Source: Alphaproteobacteria bacterium
Lineage (GTDB): Bacteria; Pseudomonadota; Alphaproteobacteria; RF32; CAG-239
DNA: 64,000 nucleotides
Assembly: GCA_900769705.1 (NCBI GenBank)
Contig: CAAGHP010000013.1
Coordinates: 1-64,000, forward strand
Direction: 5' to 3'
The notes under the pieces are model-generated. The model was not told the origin of the DNA, searched no databases, and saw only the letters and a list, made by a program, of their open reading frames with translations. Positions 58,023-64,000 of the stretch are shown in pieces (position 1 is the first letter of the stretch; every line of letters starts with the position of its first letter). The position numbers and the translations under genes are program-made.

Positions 58023-58595
58023 ATGGTTAAAGAGTTGGAAACAAGAAAATGCGTGATAAGCGGGGAAGTCCTGAATAAGGAATACCTGCTGCGTTTTGTA
58101 ACGTTGAAAGATGGTACAATGCTGCCGGATTTCAATAAAAAAATTGATGGACGCGGTTTTTATGTTTCCAACTCAAAAAAACTGTTGTTAAGCCTTGTAG
58201 AAAAACATCCGTTTAACAAAATTTTGCATAAAAAGGTTGATTATGCACCAGATATGCCGGAAATTGTTGAAGGAATTTTAACCAAAAAAGGGCTTGACGC
58301 GCTAAACTTGGCGCGCAAGGCCGGCGATTTGGTTTTAGGATTTGAAAAAGTAAAAGAATTGATTATAAAAGGAAGGGCAGCCTTTGTGGTGGAAGCAACT
58401 GATGCCGGTGCAGACGGCAAGCAGAAAATCGCAGAATTGTCCGCAAATTTAGAAAAATTTACATTGTATGATACCGCTACATTAAGCTCGGCGTTTGATC
58501 GAGAAAACACAGTCTATCTGGCGGTGAAAAAAGGCAAAATGAGCGAGATGGTCAGATTGGCTTTGAAACGGTATCAAACATATTTGGATATATAA
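58023..58595 (+). CDS. YlxR (DUF448) / L7Ae-like RNA-binding protein
   Basis: A 190-residue protein with two domains. The YlxR part (residues 1-85) has RKCVISGEVLNKEYLLRFV and DFNKKIDGRGFYV; the second half (about 90-190) resembles the L7Ae/L30e fold (GLDALNLARKAGDLVLGFEK). Fusions of this kind lie between nusA and infB in Alphaproteobacteria. The protein is thought to bind RNA; the exact role is not settled. I start at 58023, which gives a 7-base gap after AAGGA; an ATG at 58017 is too close to it. Confidence 0.9.
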   Translation: MVKELETRKCVISGEVLNKEYLLRFVTLKDGTMLPDFNKKIDGRGFYVSNSKKLLLSLVEKHPFNKILHKKVDYAPDMPEIVEGILTKKGLDALNLARKAGDLVLGFEKVKELIIKGRAAFVVEATDAGADGKQKIAELSANLEKFTLYDTATLSSAFDRENTVYLAVKKGKMSEMVRLALKRYQTYLDI

Positions 58596-58611
58596 TTGGA
58601 GTATTGACTAG

Positions 58612-61128
58612 ATGACAGAAGAAAGTGCAAAGGGCAAATTAACATTGTCTGGAAAATCGACCCTCACTTTGAAAAATCTTAATAAATCACCGGCCGCTGA
58701 CGGTAAAAAAGTGGTGCAGGTTGAAGTACGCAAAAAAAGAGTAATTAACCAAACGGCTCAGGCTGCTCCGAAAAAGGAAATTGATGAAGCAACCGCGCAA
58801 AAGTTAAAACTTTTGGCTGAGGCCAAGGAACATGACGCAAAACGCAGACAAGAGGAAGAAATCCGCAACGCTCAGCGGTTGAAACTGCAGGAAGAACGCG
58901 CCAAGGCTCAGCAAGAAAAAGAAGATGCCGAAATTGCTAAAGTTAAAGCTGAAGCCGATGCAAAAGCTGCTGCCGAAAAAGCTAAAAAAGCAGCTGATGA
59001 TGCTAAAAAACAAGCTCAATCGGAAAAAAACGCTCCTAAAACAGCACCTAAAAATGAGGGGGTGGAACATCGTTTGAAAAAATCTAAAGAGGATTATGAT
59101 GATGAAGACGATGATGAGGAAAATTATCACAAAAAAGGCAAAAAGTCGGCTGTGGTTGAAAAGCATGTTATGACGCGCGAAGAAACCTTTGAACAAGAAC
59201 GCAAGAAAATTCAAAAGCGTAGTTTTGAACCACAGCGCCGCAATAACAAAATCAATATCAATGCTTATATGAATAGCGAGGATGACGATGATTACGGCTA
59301 TGGTGCTCCGCGCCGCCACTTTAAGAAAAAACAGCCTAAGCCGGTGCAGGTACAAGTTCCGCAGGAAAAAATCATTAAAGAAGTGATTATTCCGGAAACC
59401 ATCACGGTGCAGGAATTGGCTAATCGTATGGCCGAAAAAAGCGCTGATGTGATTAAACGTCTGATGTCTTTGGGTGTTATGGCAACTATCAATCAGGCTA
59501 TTGATGCCGATACCGCACAAATTGTGGTAGAAGATATGGGACACAAATTTAAACGAGTGGCCGATAGTGATGTTGAAGAAGGCTTGGCAGGTCCGGCAGA
59601 TACGGAAGCCGATTTGAAACCGCGCGCGCCGATTGTGACGGTTATGGGACACGTTGACCATGGTAAAACTTCGCTGCTGGACGCTTTGCGCGAAACTAAC
59701 GTGGCTGCTAAAGAGGCCGGCGGTATTACTCAGCACATCGGTGCTTATCAAATTAAAGTTGCCAACGGTCAAAAAATTACCTTTATTGATACTCCGGGGC
59801 ACGAAGCGTTTTCTGAAATGCGCGCCCGTGGTGCTAAAGTGACTGATATTGTGGTTTTGGTGGTTGCCGCTAACGATGGTATAATGCCGCAGACAGTGGA
59901 GGCTATTCGTCATGCTCAAGCCGCTGAAGTTCCTATTGTGGTGGCAATTAACAAAATTGATTTGCCCGGGGCAGATCCACTGCGAGTTAAAACTGAATTG
60001 CTGCAATACGGCATAGGTGTTGAAGAAATGGGTGGCGAATGCCTGTGTGCCGAAGTTTCGGCTAAAAAGCGCATCAATATCGATAAATTGGTTGAGGCTA
60101 TTTTGCTGCAGGCGGAAATGCTTGATTTGAAAGCTAATCCGAACCATGCAGCCGAGGGCGCGGTTATTGAAGCTAAAATGGAAAAAGGACGCGGCAGCGT
60201 TGCCACAGTTTTGGTACAGCGCGGAACTTTACATGTGGGTGATATCTTGATTGCCGGCAAAGAATGGGGACGCGTGCGCGCTATGTTTAACGAACACGGA
60301 CGCAAAGTCAGCGAAGCTGAGCCGGCTACTCCGGTAGAGGTTTTGGGCTTACAAGGTACGCCTATGGCCGGTGATACGTTTGTGGTTGTTAAAGATGAAA
60401 CACAGGCCAAAGAAGTTACCGGTTATCGTATCCGTAAAGAGCGTGATGCCAAATTGGTTAAGAGCGCTAAATCTGCTATGGAACAGATGATGGATAAGAT
60501 TAAATCAGGCGAGTCTAAACATTTGTCCGTGATTATTAAGGCTGATGTTCAAGGTTCTATTGAGGCTTTGGAAGGTACTTTGAAAAAGCTCTCTAATGAT
60601 GAAGTTTCTGTGCAAATTCTGCATTCGGCCGTTGGTCCGATTTCGGAATCCGATATTACCTTGGCTAAGGCTTCCGATGCGTTTGTTATCGGCTTTAATG
60701 TTCGTGCCAATGCCCAGGCTCGTGATATGGCTCATCGCGATGGAGTTGATATTCGTTACTATTCTATTATTTATACGGTAGTTGATGATGTGAAGAAAGC
60801 TCTGGAAGGTATGTTGACACCGGAACTGCGTGAAAAGATTTTGGGATATGCGCAAATTCGCAGCGTGTTCAATATTACCGGTGTTGGTAAAGTTGCCGGC
60901 TGTATGGTTACCGAAGGTATGGTTAAGCGCGGTGCTAAAATCAGATTGCTGCGCGATAATGTGGTAATTCATGACGGCAATCTCGGTCAGTTAAAACGTT
61001 ATAAAGATGATGTAAAAGAAGTCAAAGAAGGTTATGAGTGCGGTATGAGTTTTGAAAACTATAACGACATTCAGGTAAATGATTCTATTGAGTGTTATGA
61101 AGTAGAAGAAATTGCTAAAACCCTCTAA
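58612..61128 (+). CDS. infB: translation initiation factor IF-2
   Basis: An 838-residue GTPase. Residues 1-240 are a charged Lys/Glu/Ala-rich extension with low complexity; the IF2 N domain follows (TVQELANRMAEKSADVIKRL). The G domain has GHVDHGKTSLLD (G1), DTPGHEAFSEMRARG (G3) and INKIDLPGAD (G4). Domains II-IV with the fMet-tRNA-binding C2 part complete it (EGYECGMSFENYNDIQVND). IF-2 brings initiator tRNA to the 30S subunit and drives subunit joining. It is 16 bases downstream of the ylxR gene in the nusA operon. Confidence 0.97.
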   Translation: MTEESAKGKLTLSGKSTLTLKNLNKSPAADGKKVVQVEVRKKRVINQTAQAAPKKEIDEATAQKLKLLAEAKEHDAKRRQEEEIRNAQRLKLQEERAKAQQEKEDAEIAKVKAEADAKAAAEKAKKAADDAKKQAQSEKNAPKTAPKNEGVEHRLKKSKEDYDDEDDDEENYHKKGKKSAVVEKHVMTREETFEQERKKIQKRSFEPQRRNNKININAYMNSEDDDDYGYGAPRRHFKKKQPKPVQVQVPQEKIIKEVIIPETITVQELANRMAEKSADVIKRLMSLGVMATINQAIDADTAQIVVEDMGHKFKRVADSDVEEGLAGPADTEADLKPRAPIVTVMGHVDHGKTSLLDALRETNVAAKEAGGITQHIGAYQIKVANGQKITFIDTPGHEAFSEMRARGAKVTDIVVLVVAANDGIMPQTVEAIRHAQAAEVPIVVAINKIDLPGADPLRVKTELLQYGIGVEEMGGECLCAEVSAKKRINIDKLVEAILLQAEMLDLKANPNHAAEGAVIEAKMEKGRGSVATVLVQRGTLHVGDILIAGKEWGRVRAMFNEHGRKVSEAEPATPVEVLGLQGTPMAGDTFVVVKDETQAKEVTGYRIRKERDAKLVKSAKSAMEQMMDKIKSGESKHLSVIIKADVQGSIEALEGTLKKLSNDEVSVQILHSAVGPISESDITLAKASDAFVIGFNVRANAQARDMAHRDGVDIRYYSIIYTVVDDVKKALEGMLTPELREKILGYAQIRSVFNITGVGKVAGCMVTEGMVKRGAKIRLLRDNVVIHDGNLGQLKRYKDDVKEVKEGYECGMSFENYNDIQVNDSIECYEVEEIAKTL

Positions 61129-61143
61129 AGAAAGGAGTTCAAA

Positions 61144-61524
61144 ATGGCTCATGAATTGTCACAGCGCCAGCTGCGTGTCGGGCAGGAAATTCGCAAGGTT
61201 ATTGCCACGGCTTTAGAAAAAGGTGAAGTGCGCAGTCCGGAAATTGCCGAAGCGTTTATTACTATCACGCAAGTGATTATGTCGCCTGATTTGAAATATG
61301 CCACAGTTTATTTGATGACACTGAACGGTAAAAATCTGGGTGTGATTTTAGAACAGCTGAATGCTGAAAAATGGGTGTTCAAAAAGCTGGTTGCAGCAAA
61401 ATTGAAATTGCGTTTTACTCCAGACATCAATTTTAGAGTAGATGACACATTTGAAGAAGCTGATAGAATCAATAAGCTGATGAATGATCCAAAAGTTAGA
61501 GCTGATATAGAAAAACTCGACTAA
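61144..61524 (+). CDS. rbfA: 30S ribosome-binding factor RbfA
   Basis: A 126-residue KH-fold protein: SQRQLRVGQEIRKVIATAL at the start, ITITQVIMSPDLKYATVYL in the middle and FTPDINFRVDDTFEEADRIN near the end. RbfA helps 16S rRNA 5'-end maturation and cold adaptation. AAAGGAG lies about 6 bases before the ATG. It is the last gene of the operon here; in many Proteobacteria truB, rpsO and pnp follow, but here repeats and a hemolysin-family gene do. Confidence 0.95.
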   Translation: MAHELSQRQLRVGQEIRKVIATALEKGEVRSPEIAEAFITITQVIMSPDLKYATVYLMTLNGKNLGVILEQLNAEKWVFKKLVAAKLKLRFTPDINFRVDDTFEEADRINKLMNDPKVRADIEKLD

Positions 61525-61543
61525 TTTTTTGAGGAAAACTCGT

Positions 61544-61649
61544 CTAGCTGGTATCTGCTAGGGATTTTTGCGCTTGTGTACTATTTTGTACACGGCGCTT
61601 AAAAATTCCGTCGCATCTACGCACGCTATCCGAGTTTCTGAGAGTTCGT
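61544..61649 (+). repeat. dispersed terminator-associated intergenic repeat, copy B
   Basis: CTAGCTGGTATCTGCTAGGG, then GGGATTTTTGCGCT, a perfect GTGTAC/GTACAC hairpin, GGCGCTTAAAAATTCC, CGCATCTACGCACGCTATCC and GAGTTTCTGAGAGTT. It matches copy A at 49291 over most of its length and leads into the terminator at 61651. Confidence 0.87.
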
Positions 61650-61650
61650 G

Positions 61651-61679
61651 CCGGTTGCAGCAATAAGCAGCCGGTTTTT
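61651..61679 (+). terminator. terminator of the rimP-nusA-infB-rbfA operon
   Basis: CCGGTTGC, an 8-base loop, GCAGCCGG and TTTTT; the same stem as in copies A and C of the repeat. Confidence 0.85.
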
Positions 61680-61692
61680 CTTATGTACTATT

Positions 61693-62087
61693 TTGTACAT
61701 GTCGCTTAAAAATTCCGTCGCGGTCAAGTTTCTGAGAGCAGAGCAACGCGCCTAACGGCACATCTAAAGGCAACTTATGTTCATTCAAAAAATTCATATA
61801 CTATTATTATGTACACTAGGATTTTCTTCAGAACTAGAGTTGCCTTTATCTGCACTATTATTCGCATTGCTTTATGGAGTATGCCGCTGTTTTGTTTTTA
61901 GTTTGTATACGTCGCTTAAAAATTACGTCGCATTCAAGTTTCTGATAGCTTAGAGCAATGCGCCTAACGGCACATCTAAAGGCAACTTATGTTCATTCAG
62001 AAAATTCATATACTATTATGTGCACTAGGATTTTCTTCAGAACTAGAGTTGCCTTCATCTGTACTATTATCCGCATTGCTTGAGGGG
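61693..62087 (+). repeat. tandem pair of a 185-bp repeat unit
   Basis: Units at 61693-61877 and 61903-62087, offset by 210 bases, share TCGCTTAAAAATT, TCAAGTTTCTGA, CGCCTAACGGCACATCTAAA, GGCAACTTATGTTCATTCA, AAATTCATATACTATTA and the LGFSSELELP segment. They differ by substitutions and a 3-base deletion. A third, shorter relative lies at 16012-16079. The first unit also opens a 58-codon frame (61777-61953) with the same N-terminal peptide as the next entry. Confidence 0.9.
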
Positions 62088-62219
62088 GCTAATGTATTGC
62101 CGGATTTTAATGTTAATATCAGAGAAATTACAATATTTATAATATCATTATTGACAACGGTTTGTTTTATCGTTAATGTAGACACCGTCTTTAATAAATT
62201 TGAGGTAGTTAAAAAATAA
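61989..62219 (+). CDS. possible small membrane protein made partly of a repeat
   Basis: A 76-residue frame starting MFIQKIHILLCALGFSSELE. The first 33 residues are the translated repeat; the rest (REITIFIISLLTTVCFIVNV) is a unique membrane segment. CTAAAGGCAACTT precedes the ATG. The frame ends 3 bases before the ATG of the hemolysin-family gene, which has no close Shine-Dalgarno sequence of its own, so coupling is possible. The indel between the two repeat units is a multiple of three. It may still be a chance frame. Confidence 0.35.
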   Translation: MFIQKIHILLCALGFSSELELPSSVLLSALLEGANVLPDFNVNIREITIFIISLLTTVCFIVNVDTVFNKFEVVKK

Positions 62220-62222
62220 ATT

Positions 62223-63539
62223 ATGAGCAGTCCCATATTTGTGTATGTTTTTAACCTGTTTTTAGTCTTTTTGTTAGTTTTTTTTAATGCATTTTTCGTG
62301 GTTTCGGAATTTTCTATAGTAAAAATCCGCCGTACAAAATTGGAGGAATTGGCTCATAACGGCAGCAAACGCGCCAAAATCGCCCTCAAAATTAACGAAC
62401 ATCTGAATACTTATTTAAGCGCAATTCAGCTTGGTATTACTTTGGCCTCTTTGGGCTTGGGTTGGATTGGTGAACCTGCTGTTTCTAAGCTTTTGGAAGT
62501 TGTTTTCGGCACATTTTTAAGCGACAATCCTGTTTTGCTGCATTCTCTTAGCTTTGGTGTGGCATTCAGCCTTATCACTCTGTTTCACGTGGTTTTGGGC
62601 GAACTGGTGCCAAAATCTCTGGCTATTCAGGATACCGAGCGCTATGCTTTGGCGATTGCTCCGGCGCTGTATACTTTTAATCATATTTTTTCGCCGTTTA
62701 TTTGGGTGTTTGACCATGTGACAATAGGTATTTTGAAAATTATGGGCATTCAGTCCAGTAATGAAAACGGCGATGCTCACTCCGAAGAAGAAATTAAGCT
62801 GATTATAGATGCATCGCAAAAAGACGGAATTATTGATGATACCGAGGGCGAAATTATTCAAAATGCAATCTGTTTTTCAGAAACCTGCGCTCATGAAATT
62901 ATGATTCCGCGCCAGGATATGAAATGCATCTATAAAAACTCCAGCTATAACGAAGTTATGGACTTTGTGCGTCAGCATAATCACACTCGTTTTCCGCTTT
63001 GCGACAAAGATAAAGATCACATCATCGGTATGGTGCATATCCGCGATATTTTGGAACATCCGGAAGATAAAGACGCTAAAGACTTTTTGAATCATATCAC
63101 ACGCAAAATTCTGTTTGTGCCGGAAAACCACTCAATTTCCGATATTTTGCACCAGATGATGCACAAGCATATTCATTTGGCGATTGTGGTGGATGAGTAC
63201 GGCGGAACAGCTGGTATGATTTCGATGGAAGATATTCTGGAAGAGTTGGTTGGCGATATCCGTGATGAGCATGATGATGCCACGGTTGAGCCTATCAAAA
63301 AAATTGATGATAAATCTTGCGAATTTGACGGTCTTTATTTGGTTGAAGATGCTTTTGACTGTATGGGATTGCCGCATTATGAACCTGAGGAAAGCACTGT
63401 CGGCGGCTATGTTTTTGCGCTTATCGGACGTGAGCCTAAAGTTGGCGACATTGTGGAAGATGAATACTGTCAATACGAAATTTTAGCTGTAGATAATATG
63501 AGAATTACTCGTGTAAAAATCCAGAAGAAACTCGGATAA
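62223..63539 (+). CDS. CNNM/HlyC-CorC hemolysin family protein (DUF21-CBS-CorC_HlyC)
   Basis: A 438-residue membrane protein. The DUF21/CNNM transmembrane domain covers residues 1-185 (NAFFVVSEFSIVKIRRTKLEEL is the typical first part); two CBS domains follow (about 205-330, MIPRQDMKCIY and ITRKILFVPENHSISDIL with VVDEYGGTAGMISMEDILEE); the C-terminal CorC_HlyC domain contains YEPEESTVGGYVFALIG. Members are thought to move or regulate Mg2+ or other divalent cations; the hemolysin name is historical. It ends before repeat copy C and its terminator. Confidence 0.93.
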   Translation: MSSPIFVYVFNLFLVFLLVFFNAFFVVSEFSIVKIRRTKLEELAHNGSKRAKIALKINEHLNTYLSAIQLGITLASLGLGWIGEPAVSKLLEVVFGTFLSDNPVLLHSLSFGVAFSLITLFHVVLGELVPKSLAIQDTERYALAIAPALYTFNHIFSPFIWVFDHVTIGILKIMGIQSSNENGDAHSEEEIKLIIDASQKDGIIDDTEGEIIQNAICFSETCAHEIMIPRQDMKCIYKNSSYNEVMDFVRQHNHTRFPLCDKDKDHIIGMVHIRDILEHPEDKDAKDFLNHITRKILFVPENHSISDILHQMMHKHIHLAIVVDEYGGTAGMISMEDILEELVGDIRDEHDDATVEPIKKIDDKSCEFDGLYLVEDAFDCMGLPHYEPEESTVGGYVFALIGREPKVGDIVEDEYCQYEILAVDNMRITRVKIQKKLG

Positions 63540-63558
63540 TAATCTACTGCTTTTAACT

Positions 63559-63641
63559 TTTTGTGCTTGTGTACCAGTTTGTACATATCACTTAAAAATT
63601 TCGTTGCATCTATACACGCTATTTGAGTTTATATGAGCTAG
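63559..63641 (+). repeat. dispersed terminator-associated intergenic repeat, copy C
   Basis: TTTTGTGCTTGTGTACCAG, GTTTGTACATATCACTTAA, then GCATCTATACACGCTAT. It is a shorter, more diverged copy of the repeats at 49291 and 61544, lacking the CTAGCTGGTATC start, and leads into the terminator at 63643. Confidence 0.8.
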
Positions 63642-63642
63642 T

Positions 63643-63675
63643 GCCGGTTGCTAAAAATAGCAGCCGTATTTTTTT
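63643..63675 (+). terminator. terminator of the CNNM/CBS gene
   Basis: GCCGGTTGC, loop, GCAGCC(G), then TATTTTTTT, the same design as after repeat copies A and B. Confidence 0.8.
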
Positions 63676-63750
63676 GTATGCCAAGATTTTCTGCTTTACA
63701 TTTATAGTTTGTTTTATTAAATTGATACTGAAAGCGTGATGGTGCTTTTA

Positions 63751-63920
63751 GGGCGTGAGAACCCTTTACATTGATAGTCGTTCAAGCATAGCGACTAAAA
63801 TATTATATGCCGATTTCCGTTGGACGGATGTCGGCTAAATAAGGCTATGAGCTGAATAAGCCGAGCTGTCTATCAATGTACGGTTTCTCAACATCCGCCC
63901 GCTTTTTAACAGCGGGTTTT
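63751..63920 (+). ncRNA. structured leader RNA upstream of a prepilin gene, copy 2
   Basis: GGGCG (63751-63755) can pair with CGCCC (63896-63900); TGAGAACC (63756-63763) with GGTTTCTCA (63882-63890); TACATTGATAG (63767-63777) with CTATCAATGTA (63870-63880). Inside are hairpins GTCG/CGAC, GCCGA/TCGGC with inner TCCGT/ACGGA, and GGCT/AGCC. The terminator CCCGC (63898-63902), loop and GCGGG (63912-63916), then TTTT follows. The helix and terminator share bases 63898-63900, so they are mutually exclusive. The same design is found at 55475-55646. The prepilin ATG lies 37 bases downstream. Confidence 0.8.
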
Positions 63921-63957
63921 GTTTTATGTATAGCAAAATTAAACGGAGGTTAGAAAT

Positions 63958-64000
63958 ATGTATAAAAATTTTGAAACAGGGCGTTCTATGATAGAAATGC
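63958..64000 (+). CDS. prepilin-like protein, start only (runs off the window)
   Basis: The first 14 codons are visible: MYKNFETGRSMIEM, the same leader and cleavage site as the other prepilin-like genes here. ACGGAGGTTAGAAAT gives a good ribosome-binding site. The rest lies beyond the window. It is controlled by the structured leader at 63751, as its relative at 54702 is by the copy at 55475. Confidence 0.88.
   Translation, partial: MYKNFETGRSMIEM

Noticed and set aside
58804..60147. A 447-codon open frame on the minus strand inside infB
   Set aside because: It lies entirely antisense to a certain gene, has Phe/His/Ile-rich composition expected from the complement of Lys/Glu/Asp-rich coding sequence, and shows no domain.

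Overview
The window looks like part of the chromosome of a low-GC, uncultured, probably host-associated alphaproteobacterium. The evidence is a CcrM-type GANTC adenine methyltransferase, an RpoH-like heat-shock promoter in front of dnaK, alphaproteobacterial gene pairs (prmA next to an M24B aminopeptidase, rimP-nusA-ylxR-infB-rbfA), and a family of prepilin-like genes sharing the N-terminal motif GRSMIEMLGVLAIIGVLS. I associate that motif with uncultured gut Alphaproteobacteria of the Azospirillum sp. CAG:239 / RF32 type; this placement is inference.

Layout: bases 1-7156 are accessory and AT-rich. They hold a DUF6994 protein, a PD-(D/E)XK nuclease-family protein, small membrane proteins (one pair made by tandem duplication) and pieces that resemble phage structural genes. 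7422-8671 is the rpsF-rpsR-rplI operon on the minus strand with a promoter and a likely S6:S18 leader. 8762-15874 holds a lipoprotein, the ComM/YifB ATPase, a large secreted Cys-rich protein ending in a degenerate trypsin-like domain, two prepilin-like proteins and an AMP/thymidine phosphorylase-family enzyme. 16243-20396 is dnaK, an unknown gene and dnaJ. 20419-29111 mixes lipoproteins, two tRNA-Arg genes, a holin-like protein, a two-component system divergent from an EptA-like phosphoethanolamine transferase, a stand-alone acyl carrier protein and rpmJ. 29266-40863 carries ettA, prmA, aminopeptidase P, a HAD protein lacking its nucleophile, ccrM, two Ppx/GppA paralogues and rlmE. 41077-54038 contains lolA, a nitroreductase, argS, a DUF2157/GDYXXLXY pair, a single-chain glycyl-tRNA synthetase, rnhB and a third tRNA-Arg. 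54191-64000 holds gene remnants, prepilin genes with structured leaders, the rimP-nusA-infB-rbfA operon and a CNNM/CBS hemolysin-family protein.

The most striking unexplained item is a roughly 170-nt structured RNA found twice (55475-55646 on the minus strand and 63751-63920 on the plus strand), each time just upstream of a prepilin-like gene. The two copies keep their hairpins and loops but change the long closing helix in a compensatory way. The 3' strand of that helix overlaps the 5' strand of an intrinsic terminator, so the element has the layout of a riboswitch or attenuator controlling pilin expression. I do not recognise it as a known class. Other points of interest are a family of intergenic repeats that end in terminators, a set of genes with consensus TTGACA promoters and AU-rich leaders without a Shine-Dalgarno sequence, and a secreted pseudoprotease. 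All starts, domains and promoters were read by eye; no search or folding program was run.
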